The notes under the pieces were generated by a model that saw only the letters and a program-made list of their open reading frames with translations, made no database searches and was not told the DNA's origin. 64,000 bases of DNA, taken from assembly GCF_007677875.1 (NCBI RefSeq), contig NZ_VEDO01000003.1:124001-188000 (forward strand). Reading direction: 5' to 3'. The DNA is from Variovorax boronicumulans. GTDB taxonomy: Bacteria; Pseudomonadota; Gammaproteobacteria; Burkholderiales; Burkholderiaceae_C. A program made the position numbers and the translations under genes. Shown one piece after another: positions 47,903 through 62,489 of the stretch (its first letter is position 1; each line of letters begins with the position of its first letter).

Positions 47903-48937
47903 GTGGCAGCCTACATCTTCAAGCGTTTGTTGCTGATGCTGCCCACGCTGTTCGGCGTGCTGCTGCTGACCTTCGTGGTGATCCAGTTCGTGCCGGGCGG
48001 CCCGGTGGAGCAGATGGTGGCGCAGCTGCAGGGCCGCGATTCGGGCGGGGAGGGCGCGGCCGCGAGCGGCGCCGGCTACCGCGGCCGCCAGGGGCTGGAC
48101 CCGCAGCGGATCGAAGAAATCAAGGCCTTCTATGGCTTCGACAAACCGGCGCCCGAGCGCTTCTGGCAGATGCTCAAGTCCTTCGCGCAGTTCGACCTGG
48201 GCCAGAGCTTCTACCAGCGCAAAGGCGTGTGGGAGCTCATCAAGGAAAAGATGCCGGTGTCCATCAGCCTCGGGTTGTGGACCTTCTTCATCAGCTATTT
48301 GATCGCCGTGCCGCTGGGCGTCGCCAAGGCCGTGCGCGCGGGCTCGCGCTTCGACTTCGTGACCACGCTGGTCGTGCTGGTCGGCTACGCGATCCCGGGC
48401 TTCGTGCTGGGGGTGGCTTTGCTCGTGGTGTTCGGCGGGCAACTGCAGTGGTTCCCGCTGCGCGGGCTGGTGTCGCCCAACTGGGAGCAGATGTCCTGGG
48501 GCGCGCGCATCGTCGACTACCTCTGGCACATCACACTGCCGGTCACGGCCATGGTGCTGGGCAGCTTCGCGGTGACGGCCATGCTGACCAAGAACTCCTT
48601 CCTCGAGGAGATCCGCAAGCAGTACGTTCTGACCGCGCGCGCCAAGGGCCTGGACGAGCGCCGCGTGCTGTGGAAGCACGTGTTCCGCAACGCGTTGATC
48701 CCCATCATCACGGGTTTTCCCGCGGCCTTCATCGGCGCCTTCTTCACAGGCTCGCTGCTGATCGAGACGCTGTTCTCGCTCGATGGCCTGGGCCTGTTGA
48801 GCTACGAGAGCGTGATCCGCCGCGACTACCCGGTGGTGCTGGGGACCTTGTTCTTCTTCACGCTGATCGGGCTCGTGACCAAGCTGCTCAGCGATCTGTC
48901 TTATGTGCTTGTCGATCCGCGGGTGAAGTTCGACTAA
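47903..48937 (+). CDS. yejB: peptide ABC transporter permease (YejB-like)
   Basis: A 344-residue inner-membrane permease: six membrane segments beginning AAYIFKRLLLMLPTLFGVLLLTFVVIQFVPGGP, a long loop rich in Glu/Gln unique to YejB-type proteins (RGRQGLDPQRIEEIKAFYGFDKPAPERF), and the coupling-helix EAA motif in RAKGLDERRVLWKHVFRNALIPI. The start is GTG at 47903, 15 bp after yejA. It is followed after 66 bp by an inserted toxin-antitoxin pair rather than directly by yejE. Confidence 0.92.
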   Translation: MAAYIFKRLLLMLPTLFGVLLLTFVVIQFVPGGPVEQMVAQLQGRDSGGEGAAASGAGYRGRQGLDPQRIEEIKAFYGFDKPAPERFWQMLKSFAQFDLGQSFYQRKGVWELIKEKMPVSISLGLWTFFISYLIAVPLGVAKAVRAGSRFDFVTTLVVLVGYAIPGFVLGVALLVVFGGQLQWFPLRGLVSPNWEQMSWGARIVDYLWHITLPVTAMVLGSFAVTAMLTKNSFLEEIRKQYVLTARAKGLDERRVLWKHVFRNALIPIITGFPAAFIGAFFTGSLLIETLFSLDGLGLLSYESVIRRDYPVVLGTLFFFTLIGLVTKLLSDLSYVLVDPRVKFD

Positions 48938-48953
48938 AAGCCATGCATGGATA

Positions 48954-48981
48954 TGGACATTTTTAATGGATAACATGTCCA
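48954..48981. promoter_or_regulatory. operator-like dyad before the toxin-antitoxin module
   Basis: TGGACAT at 48954-48960 is mirrored by ATGTCCA at 48975-48981 around an A/T-rich centre. It lies 23 bases before the antitoxin start, where Phd/YefM-type antitoxins usually bind to repress their own promoter. Confidence 0.55.
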
Positions 48982-49003
48982 CTTTCAACTGCTGGAGATG
49001 ACC

Positions 49004-49321
49004 ATGGACTGGAACATCGCCACCGCCAAGCAGCAGTTTTCCGAACTCGTGCGTCTCACCGTCGAGGAGCCCCAGCCCATCTACAACCGCGACAAGCCCG
49101 TGGCTGTGATGGTGTCGGCGCAGGAGTTCGAAGAATTCCGCCAGTGGCGCGAGCAGCGGCGCAAGCCAACGATGAGCCAGCTGTTTGCCGACATCCGCGC
49201 CGCGCTGATCGCCGATGGAGCGAACGACGGCATCGACATTCCGCCGCGCACCGATCGCTACAACCCGATGGTGGACGATCCCCACTACTGGGACGAGCCC
49301 AACGACGCAAAGCGAGACTGA
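49004..49321 (+). CDS. Phd/YefM-family antitoxin
   Basis: A 105-residue antitoxin. The N-terminal Phd/YefM DNA-binding fold is visible: MDWNIATAKQQFSELVRLTVEEPQPIYNRDKPVAVMVSAQEFEEFRQW. The acidic C-terminus (DDPHYWDEPNDAKRD) is the part expected to wrap the toxin. The start at 49004 has GGAG with a seven-base spacer; an in-frame ATG two codons earlier is less suitable. Its stop precedes the toxin start by 5 bp. Confidence 0.88.
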   Translation: MDWNIATAKQQFSELVRLTVEEPQPIYNRDKPVAVMVSAQEFEEFRQWREQRRKPTMSQLFADIRAALIADGANDGIDIPPRTDRYNPMVDDPHYWDEPNDAKRD

Positions 49322-49326
49322 GCGCC

Positions 49327-49728
49327 GTGTATCTGGTCGACACCAATGTCATCAGCGAACTGATGCGACCTGTGCCGCACGAAGATGTCCTGCGTTGGAT
49401 CGCGCGCGTCGAGGGCGTCGAGGGTCTGGCCAGTTCGGCGATTTCGATCCATGAGGTCGTGTTCGGCCTGGCGCACAAGCCGCGACCGCGTGCGCTGGAG
49501 CGCTTCCAGGCCATGGTCGCCCACTACACGGTGCTGGACGTGACAGAGCCCATCGCGCGCAGGGCAGGCGAAATGCGTGGCCTGCTTGCTGCGCGTGGCC
49601 AGGTGCGCCATATGGCCGACATGCTGATCGCCGCCACCGCCCAGGTCCACGCACTCACCCTGGTCACCCGCAACGTGCGCGATTTCGATGGCTGCGGCAT
49701 CGCCGTGTTGAACCCCTTCACGGCATGA
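49327..49728 (+). CDS. PIN-domain ribonuclease toxin (VapC/FitB-like)
   Basis: A 133-residue PIN nuclease. The acidic active-site residues are D5 in YLVDTNVISEL, E in SIHEVVFG, D in RHMADMLIAATA and D in TRNVRDFDGCG. This matches FitB/VapC toxins that cleave RNA when freed from the antitoxin. The start is GTG at 49327, 5 bp after the antitoxin stop. Its end overlaps the start of yejE by 4 bp (ATGA), so toxin and permease may be coupled in translation. The module lies inside the transporter operon. Confidence 0.9.
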   Translation: MYLVDTNVISELMRPVPHEDVLRWIARVEGVEGLASSAISIHEVVFGLAHKPRPRALERFQAMVAHYTVLDVTEPIARRAGEMRGLLAARGQVRHMADMLIAATAQVHALTLVTRNVRDFDGCGIAVLNPFTA

Positions 49729-50770
49729 CGACTGCGGCCGACATCCGAGCCCATCTCTCACCCGGCCGCCGTGCCTGGCAGCGCTTTCGCCGCAACAAGC
49801 TGGGCTTCTGGAGCCTTGTCCTCTTCACGACGCTGGTTGTGCTGAGTCTGTTCGCCGAGGTGCTGTCCACCGACAAGCCGCTCATCGTGCGCTACGAGGG
49901 CCAGACCTATTACCCGGTGCTGCGCGACTACTCCGAGAAGGTCTTCGGCGGCGACTTCGAGACGCCGGCCGACTACCTCGATCCCTTCATCCGCCAGCGC
50001 ATCACGGCAGGCGGCAACTGGGCCGTCTACGCGCCCAACCCTTACGGCCCGCGCACACTGAATTATTTCGCGAGCAAGCCCAACCCGGCCGCGCCCTCCA
50101 GCGAGAACTTCTTCGGCACGGACGACCGCGGCCGCGACCTGCTGGCCCAACTCATCTATGGCTTTCGCGTGAGCGTGCTGTTCGCGCTCGCGCTGACGGC
50201 CATCGGCGTGGTGCTTGGCGTGGTGGCGGGCGCCATCCAGGGTTACTTCGGCGGCAAGACCGACCTGGCCTTCCAGCGCTTCATCGAGATCTGGGGTTCC
50301 ATGCCCGAGCTCTACCTGCTCATCATCTTCAGCGCCATCTTCGCGCCCAGCGTGGCGCTGCTGCTGGTGCTGCTCTCGCTGTTCGGCTGGATGGGGTTGT
50401 CGGACTACGTGCGCGCCGAATTCCTGCGCAACCGGCAGATGGACTACGTGCGTTCCGCGCGCGCGCTGGGCGTCTCCAACGTGCAGATCATGTGGCGCCA
50501 CATCCTGCCCAACTCGATGGTGCCGGTGGTCACCTTCCTGCCGTTCCGCATGAGTGCGGCCATCCTGGCGCTGACCTCGCTCGATTTCCTGGGCCTGGGC
50601 GTGCCGCCCGGCACGCCCTCGCTGGGCGAGCTGCTGAGTCAGGGCAAGGCCAACATCGACGCCTGGTGGATCTCCATGTCCACCTTCGGCGTGCTGGTGC
50701 TCACGCTGTTGCTGCTGACCTTCATGGGCGACGCGCTCCGCGATGCGCTCGATCCGCGGAAGGCCGAGAA

Positions 50771-50774
<4 letters not shown>
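49725..50774 (+). CDS. yejE: peptide ABC transporter permease (YejE-like)
   Basis: A 349-residue permease. An N-terminal helix (RNKLGFWSLVLFTTLVVLSLFAEVLS) is followed by a periplasmic loop of about 100 residues containing LNYFASKPNPAAPSSE and FFGTDDRGRD, then the BPD domain with the EAA motif in RSARALGVSNVQIMWRHILPN. It forms the membrane channel with YejB. It is now fused by context to the TA module and overlaps the ATPase gene by 4 bp. A similar stretch of this gene occurs as debris at 36837-36925. Confidence 0.92.
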
Positions 50775-52405
<1,631 letters not shown>

Positions 52406-52419
52406 AATGCGCGCTTCAC

Positions 52420-52460
52420 GACCAAATGGGCGGGTAGCTACCGGCCCATTTTTTTTGGTC
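52420..52460 (+). terminator. strong hairpin with T-run between yejF and rimP
   Basis: GACCAAATGGGC followed by the self-complementary GGTAGCTACC and then GCCCAT plus eight T, TTGGTC makes an extended stem, with a T-run within the 3' arm. It would end yejF transcripts. Because a promoter-like sequence lies just upstream, it could also work as an attenuator in the leader of the rimP-nusA-infB operon. Confidence 0.7.
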
Positions 52461-52592
52461 GCTTGATTTTGGGGCTTGGGCAAGCACATACAGGCACATC
52501 GGCAGGCAGCTTGGACTGCGGTGCCGTTGCCTTTTTTGCCCAAGTCACGTTGGTGGTGTGTGTTGATCGGGCGAATGGCCCAAAGGAGAGCC

Positions 52593-53192
52593 GTGGCGTT
52601 GCAGGAGCTGGTGACCAAGACCGTCGAAGGTCTGGGATACGACTTGGTGGAGATCGAGCGCTCCGCTGGGGGCTTGCTGCGCATCACGATCGACCACCCC
52701 TGGAATCCAGGGTCGGAGAGCGGCACCGAACAGTTCATCACGGTCGAGGACTGCGAGAAGGTCACGCGCCAGCTGCAGTTCGGCCTGGAGGTCGAGGGCG
52801 TGGAGTACCGCCGGCTCGAAGTGTCCTCGCCTGGCATCGACCGCCCGCTGCGCAACGAGGCCGATTTCGAGCGCTTTGCCGGCGAGTTGGTCGACCTCAC
52901 GCTCAAGGCCCCGCTGGGCGCCGCCGCAGGCGGCCAGGTGGCCGCCAACCGCAAGAAATTCCGCGGCCGGCTCGAACGCGTGGCGGCTGCCACCGACGGC
53001 CAGCCGGCCCAGTGGCAGCTGCTGTGGAGCGACGAGCCGCCCGCACCAAAGCCGGGGCAGAAGCCGTCGCGCAAGAAGGTGGATCTGCCCGTGCATGCGC
53101 TGGGTTTCACACTGGACGAACTGCGCGATGCCCGGCTGGCGCCGGTGGTGAATTTCAAGGGCCGCGGCAACAGCGCGGCCGCCGAAGAATGA
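52593..53192 (+). CDS. rimP: ribosome maturation factor RimP
   Basis: A 199-residue 30S assembly factor. The first domain has LQELVTKTVEGLGYDLVEIER and LLRITIDHPWN, then EDCEKVTRQLQFGLEVEGV, and SPGIDRPLRNEADF. A lysine/proline-rich insertion (APKPGQKPSRKK) precedes the end, making it longer than E. coli RimP. The GTG at 52593 has AAGGAGAG immediately upstream. It heads the nusA operon, the conserved position of this gene. Confidence 0.93.
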   Translation: MALQELVTKTVEGLGYDLVEIERSAGGLLRITIDHPWNPGSESGTEQFITVEDCEKVTRQLQFGLEVEGVEYRRLEVSSPGIDRPLRNEADFERFAGELVDLTLKAPLGAAAGGQVAANRKKFRGRLERVAAATDGQPAQWQLLWSDEPPAPKPGQKPSRKKVDLPVHALGFTLDELRDARLAPVVNFKGRGNSAAAEE

Positions 53193-53246
53193 GGGACACC
53201 TCCGGGATGTCCCCGCAACGAATGAAGACTGCAGGAGAAGCATGAC

Positions 53247-54743
53247 ATGAACCGCGAAATGCTGATGTTGGTCGACGCGATCTCGCGCGAGAAGAACGTG
53301 GAGCGCGATGTCGTGTTCGGCGCGGTCGAGGCCGCCCTGGCCCAGGCCACCAAAAAGCTCTACCAGGGCGACGTGGACATCCGCGTGGCCGTGGACCGTG
53401 ACAGCGGCGTCTACGAGACCTTCCGCCGCTGGCTGGTCGTGCCCGATTCGGCTGGCCTGCAGAACCCCGAGGCCGAAGAGCTCTACTCCGACGTCAAGGA
53501 AGACATCGCCGACATCGAAGAGGGCGACTACATCGAAAAGCCCGTGGAGTCGGTGCCGATCGGCCGCATCGGCGCGATGGCGGCCAAGCAGGTGATCCTG
53601 CAGAAGATCCGCGACGCCGAGCGCGAGATGCTGCTCAACGACTTCATGAGCCGCGGCGACAAGATCTTCGTCGGCACCGTCAAGCGCATGGACAAGGGCG
53701 ACATCATCGTCGAGAGCGGCCGTGTCGAAGGGCGCCTGCGCCGCAGCGAGATGATCCCCAAGGAGAACCTGCGCACGGGCGACCGCGTGCGGGCCATGAT
53801 CATGGAGGTCGACCTCACGCTGCGCGGCGCGCCCATCATCCTGTCGCGCTCCTCGCCGGCGTACATGGTCGAGCTGTTCCGCCAGGAAGTGCCCGAGATC
53901 GAGCAAGGCCTGCTGGAGATCAAGTCCTGCGCCCGCGATCCCGGCTCGCGCGCCAAGATCGCGGTCATTTCGCACGACAAGCGGGTCGACCCCATCGGCA
54001 CCTGTGTCGGTGTGCGCGGCACGCGCGTCAACGCGGTCACCAACGAGCTGGCCGGCGAGCGTGTGGACATCGTGCTGTGGAGCGAAGATCCGGCGCAGTT
54101 CGTGATCGGCGCGCTGGCCCCGGCCAACGTCTCGTCCATTGTGGTGGACGAGGAGCGCCACGCCATGGACGTGGTGGTCGACGAGGAGAACCTCGCGATC
54201 GCGATCGGCCGTGGTGGCCAGAACGTGCGCCTGGCGGCCGAACTGACGGGCTGGAAGATCAACATCATGGACGCCGCCGAATCGGCGCAGAAGCAGGCCG
54301 AGGAGACCGACTCCAGCCGCAAGCTGTTCATGGAAAAGCTCGATGTGGACGAAGAGATCGCCGACATCCTGATCTCCGAAGGCTTCACCAGCCTGGAGGA
54401 AGTGGCCTACGTGCCGCTGCAGGAAATGCTGGAGATCGAAAGCTTCGACGAAGAGACGGTCACCGAGTTGCGCGCCCGTGCCAAGGACGCGCTGCTGACC
54501 ATGGAAATCGCCAAGGAAGAAGGCGCGGAAGGGGTGTCGCAGAACCTGCGCGACCTCGAAGGCCTGTCGGCCGAGATGATCGACAAGCTCCAAGCGAACG
54601 GGGTGAACACCCGCGACGATCTGGCCGACCTGGCCGTCGACGAACTCACAGATATCACAGGCCAGTCCGCGGACGAGGCCACGGCCCTGATCATGAAGGC
54701 GCGCGAGCACTGGTTCTCCAGCGACGCCGCTTCGCATGAGTAA
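53247..54743 (+). CDS. nusA: transcription termination/antitermination factor NusA
   Basis: A 498-residue RNA polymerase factor. N-terminal domain ([37 protein letters not shown]), S1 domain around residues 130-200 ([19 protein letters not shown]), KH1 and KH2 with the [14 protein letters not shown] and [17 protein letters not shown] motifs, and two C-terminal acidic repeats (about 365-425 and 435-495) as in E. coli. It modulates pausing, termination and rRNA antitermination. It is 54 bp after rimP and 24 bp before infB, in the conserved operon. Confidence 0.96.
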   Translation: MNREMLMLVDAISREKNVERDVVFGAVEAALAQATKKLYQGDVDIRVAVDRDSGVYETFRRWLVVPDSAGLQNPEAEELYSDVKEDIADIEEGDYIEKPVESVPIGRIGAMAAKQVILQKIRDAEREMLLNDFMSRGDKIFVGTVKRMDKGDIIVESGRVEGRLRRSEMIPKENLRTGDRVRAMIMEVDLTLRGAPIILSRSSPAYMVELFRQEVPEIEQGLLEIKSCARDPGSRAKIAVISHDKRVDPIGTCVGVRGTRVNAVTNELAGERVDIVLWSEDPAQFVIGALAPANVSSIVVDEERHAMDVVVDEENLAIAIGRGGQNVRLAAELTGWKINIMDAAESAQKQAEETDSSRKLFMEKLDVDEEIADILISEGFTSLEEVAYVPLQEMLEIESFDEETVTELRARAKDALLTMEIAKEEGAEGVSQNLRDLEGLSAEMIDKLQANGVNTRDDLADLAVDELTDITGQSADEATALIMKAREHWFSSDAASHE

Positions 54744-54767
54744 TGGCTATGAAAGGTTGCGCAGTAC

Positions 54768-57689
<2,922 letters not shown>

Positions 57690-57711
57690 GGCGTGCCGCC
57701 GGAGAGACGCC

Positions 57712-58083
57712 ATGCCCGCGAAGAAGTCCGCAGCACCGAACCGCAGCCTGAAGGTGGCCGACCAGATCCAGCGCGATCTGACGGAGATCATCGCGCGCGA
57801 GTTGAAGGACCCGCGCGTGGGCATGGTCACCGTGCAGGCCGTCGAGGTCACGCCGGACTACGCCCACGCCAAGGTGTTCTTCACCGTGCTCGTGGGCGAT
57901 CCGACGGAGACCCAGGACGCGCTGAACCAGGCCGCCGGTTTCCTGCGCAACCACCTGTTCAAGCGCCTGCACATCCACACCGTGCCGACGCTCCATTTCC
58001 AGTTCGACCGCACCACCGAGCGTGCGGCCGACATGAACGCGCTGATCGCGCGCGCCGTCGCTTCGCGCTCGAAAGACGACTAG
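57712..58083 (+). CDS. rbfA: 30S ribosome-binding factor RbfA
   Basis: A 123-residue KH-fold protein that aids 16S rRNA 5' helix maturation and cold adaptation. The conserved parts are [49 protein letters not shown], then [23 protein letters not shown]. The ATG at 57712 has GGAGAG seven bases upstream. It follows infB after 22 bp and precedes truB by 3 bp. Confidence 0.95.
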   Translation: MPAKKSAAPNRSLKVADQIQRDLTEIIARELKDPRVGMVTVQAVEVTPDYAHAKVFFTVLVGDPTETQDALNQAAGFLRNHLFKRLHIHTVPTLHFQFDRTTERAADMNALIARAVASRSKDD

Positions 58084-58086
58084 CCC

Positions 58087-59037
58087 ATGCAAGCGCCACG
58101 CACCAGGGTGCAGCGGCGCCCTGTGCATGGGGTGTTGCTGCTCGACAAGCCGCTGGGCCTATCCAGCAACGACGCCTTGCAGAAGGCCAAGTGGCTGCTG
58201 CGCGCCGAAAAAGCCGGCCACACCGGCACGCTGGACCCGCTGGCCACCGGCGTGCTGCCGCTGTGCTTCGGCGCGGCCACCAAGTTCAGCCAGCTGCACC
58301 TGGACGCCGACAAAACTTATGAGACCACGGTGCGCCTGGGTCTCACCACGACCACGGCCGATGCCGAGGGCGACATCGTGCAGCAGCGGCCCGTGGCCTG
58401 CAGCGTGGGCCAGGTGGTCGAGGTGCTGGACCGCTTCATGGGGCCCATCGCCCAGCTGCCGCCCATGCACAGCGCACTCAAGAAGGATGGCCGCGCGCTG
58501 TACGAATACGCGCGTGCCGGCCAGACCGTGGAGCGCCAACCGCGCCATGTGGTCATCCATGAACTCGAACTCCTCGAGATGCAGCTCGAGGGCGATGCAC
58601 CCTTCCTGCGCCTGCGCGTGCAGTGCTCCAAGGGCACCTACATCCGCACCCTGGGCGAGGACATCGGCGAGGCGCTGGGCTGCGGCGGCCACCTCGTGGC
58701 CCTGCGCCGTGTGGCCACCGGCCCCTTCGAGGCGGCCCAGTGCATCACGCTGGCCGAACTCGAAGTCCTGCCCGAAGAGCAGCGCCTGGCACGGCTGCTG
58801 CTTTGCGAAGCCCTGCTGCCCGAACACATGCGCGTCACGCTGTCCGGGCAGGATGCAGGCCGATTCCTGTCGGGCATGCGCAGGCGCGGTGCCTGGCCCG
58901 ACGCCGATGCCGCCGCGGTGTTCGGCGACCAACCGCATGCCCTTTTGGGCACCGCCCACGTCAAGGCCGGGGAGCTGATCCCGTCCCGGCTGCTGAGCCC
59001 GACCGAAATCCAACAGATCCTGGAAACCCAAGCATGA
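58087..59037 (+). CDS. truB: tRNA pseudouridine(55) synthase TruB
   Basis: A 316-residue synthase that makes the T-loop pseudouridine of tRNA. The catalytic Asp is D50 in [41 protein letters not shown], and the [19 protein letters not shown] segment follow, then [15 protein letters not shown]. The C-terminus carries the PUA-like region ([11 protein letters not shown]). Its stop overlaps the typA start by 4 bp (ATGA). Confidence 0.95.
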   Translation: MQAPRTRVQRRPVHGVLLLDKPLGLSSNDALQKAKWLLRAEKAGHTGTLDPLATGVLPLCFGAATKFSQLHLDADKTYETTVRLGLTTTTADAEGDIVQQRPVACSVGQVVEVLDRFMGPIAQLPPMHSALKKDGRALYEYARAGQTVERQPRHVVIHELELLEMQLEGDAPFLRLRVQCSKGTYIRTLGEDIGEALGCGGHLVALRRVATGPFEAAQCITLAELEVLPEEQRLARLLLCEALLPEHMRVTLSGQDAGRFLSGMRRRGAWPDADAAAVFGDQPHALLGTAHVKAGELIPSRLLSPTEIQQILETQA

Positions 59038-60860
59038 GCAAACAGATCCGCAACATCGCCATCATCGCCCACGTCGACCATGGCAAAACCACCATGGTCG
59101 ACCAGCTGCTGCGCCAGAGCGGCACCTTCGCCGAGCACGAGAAGGTCGTCGACACCGTGATGGACAACAACGCCATCGAGCGCGAGCGCGGCATCACCAT
59201 CCTGGCCAAGAACTGCGCCGTGACCTGGAAGGGCACGCACATCAACATCGTCGACACCCCGGGCCACGCGGACTTCGGCGGCGAGGTGGAACGCGCGCTG
59301 TCCATGGTCGACGGCGTGGTGCTGCTGATCGACGCGCAGGAAGGCCCGATGCCGCAGACGCGCTTCGTGACCAAGAAGGCGCTGGCGCTGGGCCTGAAGC
59401 CCATCGTCGTCGTGAACAAGGTCGACAAGCCGGGCGCCAACCCCGACAAGGTCATCAACGCCGCCTTCGACCTGTTCGACAAGCTCGGCGCAACCGACGA
59501 GCAGCTGGACTTCCCGGTGGTCTATGCCTCGGGCATCAACGGCTGGTCCTCGCTGGAGGAGGGCGAGCCCAACGAGCAGTGGGGCACCGACATGTCGGCC
59601 CTGTTCGACACCGTGCTCCAGCATGTGCCGGCCCACCAGGGCGATCCGTCCGCACCACTGCAGCTGCAGATCTCGGCGCTCGATTTCTCCAACTTCGTGG
59701 GCCGCATCGGCGTGGGCCGCGTCAACGCCGGCACGATCAGGCCCGGCATGGACGTGCTGGTCATGGAAGGCCCGGACGGTCCGTCCAGCAAGGGCCGCGT
59801 GAACCAGGTGCTGACCTTTCAGGGCCTGGACCGCGTGCAGGCCACGGAAGCCGGCCCCGGCGACATCGTGCTGATCAACGGCATCGCCGAGATCGGCATC
59901 GGCGTGACGGTGACCGATCCGCAGAACCCTGCGCCGCTGCCCATGCTCAAGGTCGACGAACCCACGCTGACCATGAACTTCTGCGTCAACACGAGTCCGC
60001 TCGCCGGCCGTGAAGGCAAGTTCGTGACGAGCCGCCAGATCTGGGACCGCCTGCAGAAGGAACTGCAAAGCAACGTGGCGCTGCGCGTGAAGGAAACCGA
60101 CGAAGACGGCATCTTCGAGGTGGCCGGCCGCGGCGAACTGCACCTGACCATCCTGCTGGAGAACATGCGCCGCGAAGGCTACGAGCTGGCCGTGTCCAAG
60201 CCGCGCGTGGTGTTCCGCGACATCGACGGCGTGCGCCACGAGCCCATCGAACTCGTGACGGCCGACATCGAGGAAGCCCACCAGGGCGGCGTGATGCAGG
60301 CCCTGGGCGAGCGCAAGGGCGAACTCGTGAACATGGAACCCGATGGCCGCGGCCGTGTGCGTCTGGAATACCGCATCCCGGCGCGCGGCCTGATCGGATT
60401 CACGAACGAATTCCTGAACCTCACGCGCGGCTCGGGCCTGATCAGCAACATCTTCGACAGCTACGAGCCGCACCGCGGCGAGATCGCCAGCCGCAAGAAC
60501 GGCGTGCTGATCTCCATGGACGACGGCGAGATCTTCACCTATGCGCTGGGCAAGCTCGACGACCGCGGCCGCATGTTCGTGAAGGCCAACGACCCGGTCT
60601 ACGAAGGCATGATCGTCGGCATCCACAGCCGCGACAACGACCTCGTCGTCAACGCCACGCGCACCAAGCAGCTGACCAACTTCCGCGTCTCGGGCAAGGA
60701 AGACGCGATCAAGATCACGCCCCCGATCGACCTCACGCTGGAGTACGGCGTGGAGTTCATCGAGGACGACGAGCTGGTCGAGATCACGCCCAAGAGCGTG
60801 CGCCTGCGCAAGCGCTTCCTGAAGGAACACGAGCGCAAGCGCGCCAGCCGCGAAGCCTGA
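59034..60860 (+). CDS. typA: translational GTPase TypA/BipA
   Basis: A 608-residue ribosome-associated GTPase of the EF-G superfamily. G1 is [16 protein letters not shown] near residue 13, switch [19 protein letters not shown]4 VNKVDKPGA; domains II, III and V follow, with the BipA-specific C-terminal domain ([48 protein letters not shown]). It assists 50S assembly under stress and low temperature. It is coupled to truB by a 4-bp overlap and ends before a strong terminator. Confidence 0.95.
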   Translation: MSKQIRNIAIIAHVDHGKTTMVDQLLRQSGTFAEHEKVVDTVMDNNAIERERGITILAKNCAVTWKGTHINIVDTPGHADFGGEVERALSMVDGVVLLIDAQEGPMPQTRFVTKKALALGLKPIVVVNKVDKPGANPDKVINAAFDLFDKLGATDEQLDFPVVYASGINGWSSLEEGEPNEQWGTDMSALFDTVLQHVPAHQGDPSAPLQLQISALDFSNFVGRIGVGRVNAGTIRPGMDVLVMEGPDGPSSKGRVNQVLTFQGLDRVQATEAGPGDIVLINGIAEIGIGVTVTDPQNPAPLPMLKVDEPTLTMNFCVNTSPLAGREGKFVTSRQIWDRLQKELQSNVALRVKETDEDGIFEVAGRGELHLTILLENMRREGYELAVSKPRVVFRDIDGVRHEPIELVTADIEEAHQGGVMQALGERKGELVNMEPDGRGRVRLEYRIPARGLIGFTNEFLNLTRGSGLISNIFDSYEPHRGEIASRKNGVLISMDDGEIFTYALGKLDDRGRMFVKANDPVYEGMIVGIHSRDNDLVVNATRTKQLTNFRVSGKEDAIKITPPIDLTLEYGVEFIEDDELVEITPKSVRLRKRFLKEHERKRASREA

Positions 60861-60891
60861 TTGCGGCTTGGGCGTACAGGGTTAACCCTTG

Positions 60892-60922
60892 AAACGGCCT
60901 CCGGATCTCCGGAGGCCGTTTT
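60892..60922 (+). terminator. strong terminator after typA
   Basis: AAACGGCCTCCGGA at 60892-60905 pairs without mismatch with TCCGGAGGCCGTTT at 60908-60921, followed by further T. It starts 31 bases after the typA stop and ends the rimP operon. Confidence 0.9.
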
Positions 60923-61008
60923 GTTTGCGCGTCCGGCAGCCCGGACCAACGGTGCGCCGGAATTCCACACTTGGCTTGCAAATCAATGGCTTGAGCGGCA
61001 TCGCAAGG

Positions 61009-61024
61009 TGGCACGGGCATTGCA
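61009..61024 (+). promoter_or_regulatory. sigma-54 (RpoN) promoter of dctA
   Basis: TGGCAC-N6-TTGC-type -24/-12 element: TGGCACGGGC then ATTGCA. The GG and GC are at the right spacing, and the start codon of dctA is 35 bases further on. An imperfect dyad around GGAATTCC at about 60952-60970 could be an activator site. DctD-type regulators drive dctA from such promoters, and a DctB-like kinase lies downstream. Confidence 0.85.
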
Positions 61025-61058
61025 AAGCGTCTGCTTTCCCACACGTAAGAGACAAGCC

Positions 61059-62405
61059 ATGGAGCCCGTCGCCAAGCCCCGTCCGTTCTACCGCTCGCTG
61101 TACTTCCAGGTCATCACCGCCATCGTCATCGGCGTGCTGCTGGGCCACTTCTACCCCGACACCGGGGCCGCCATGAAGCCGCTCGGCGACGGCTTCATCA
61201 AGCTGATCAAGATGATCATCGCGCCCATCATCTTCTGCACGGTGGTGGTGGGCATCGCCGGCATGGAGGACATGAAGCGCGTCGGCAAGACCGGCGGCTA
61301 CGCGCTGCTGTATTTCGAGATCGTCAGCTCCATCGCGCTCGTCGTGGGCCTAGTCATCATCAACATCGTCAAGCCCGGTGCGGGCATGAACGTCGACGTG
61401 AGCCAGCTCGACACCAAGGCGATCGCGGCCTACACCAAGCCCGGCCAGATGCAGGGCACGGTGGACTTCCTACTGCAGGTGATCCCGAGCACCGTGGTCG
61501 ACGCCTTCGCCAAGGGCGAGATCCTGCAGGTGCTGCTGTTCTCGGTGATGTTCGGCTTCGCGCTGCACCGCTTCGGCGGCCGCGGCACGCTGGTGTTCGA
61601 CTTCATCGAGAAGTTCTCGCACGTGCTGTTCGTGATCGTCGGCTACATCATGAAGGTCGCGCCCATCGGCGCCTTCGGTGCCATGGCCTTCACCATCGGC
61701 AAGTACGGCGTGGGCTCGCTGGTGCAGCTGGGCCAGCTCATGGCCACCTTCTACGCCACCTGCCTGCTGTTCATCTTCGGCGTGCTGGGTGCGATCGCCA
61801 GGGCGCACGGCTTCTCGGTCTGGAAGTTCATCAAGTACATCAAGGAAGAACTGCTGATCGTGCTGGGCACCTCGTCCAGCGAATCGGTGCTGCCGCGCAT
61901 CATGGCCAAGCTGGAGAACCTGGGCGTGCGCAAGTCCACGGTCGGCCTGGTCGTGCCCACGGGCTACTCGTTCAACCTGGACGGCACCTCGATCTACCTG
62001 ACCATGGCCGCGGTGTTCATCGCCCAGGCCACCAACACGCCGCTGGACATCACGCACCAGATCACGCTGCTGCTCGTGCTGCTGCTGACCTCCAAGGGCG
62101 CGGCCGGTGTCACGGGCTCCGGTTTCATCGTGCTGGCGGCCACGCTGTCGGCGGTGGGCCATGTGCCGGTGGCCGGCCTGGCGCTGATCCTGGGCATCGA
62201 CCGCTTCATGTCCGAGGCACGCGCGCTGACCAACCTCATCGGCAACGGCGTGGCCGCGGTCGTGGTCGGCAAGTGGACGGGCGACCTGGACAGCGCGCGC
62301 ATGCAGCGCGTGCTCAACAACGAGACCGACGCCCTGGCCGATGCGCCCGAGGCCGTGCTCGACGCTGTGGACCACCGCATGCCGGCCGGGCAGGCCCGCA
62401 ACTGA
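61059..62405 (+). CDS. dctA: C4-dicarboxylate:cation symporter DctA
   Basis: A 448-residue dicarboxylate/amino acid:cation symporter. It begins [22 protein letters not shown] and contains [23 protein letters not shown], the serine-rich hairpin [42 protein letters not shown], and [19 protein letters not shown]. It imports succinate, fumarate and malate. The sigma-54 promoter directly upstream and the DctB-like kinase downstream make dicarboxylate induction likely. C-terminal tail is longer than usual and acidic. Confidence 0.94.
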   Translation: MEPVAKPRPFYRSLYFQVITAIVIGVLLGHFYPDTGAAMKPLGDGFIKLIKMIIAPIIFCTVVVGIAGMEDMKRVGKTGGYALLYFEIVSSIALVVGLVIINIVKPGAGMNVDVSQLDTKAIAAYTKPGQMQGTVDFLLQVIPSTVVDAFAKGEILQVLLFSVMFGFALHRFGGRGTLVFDFIEKFSHVLFVIVGYIMKVAPIGAFGAMAFTIGKYGVGSLVQLGQLMATFYATCLLFIFGVLGAIARAHGFSVWKFIKYIKEELLIVLGTSSSESVLPRIMAKLENLGVRKSTVGLVVPTGYSFNLDGTSIYLTMAAVFIAQATNTPLDITHQITLLLVLLLTSKGAAGVTGSGFIVLAATLSAVGHVPVAGLALILGIDRFMSEARALTNLIGNGVAAVVVGKWTGDLDSARMQRVLNNETDALADAPEAVLDAVDHRMPAGQARN

Positions 62406-62489
62406 CCGGCGCTGCGCAACTTCGTGCAAGATGGCGGCCGGCCGCCGCGTCGGCGGCCGCATCCGTCCTTTGCACCCAGGAGACAAGCC

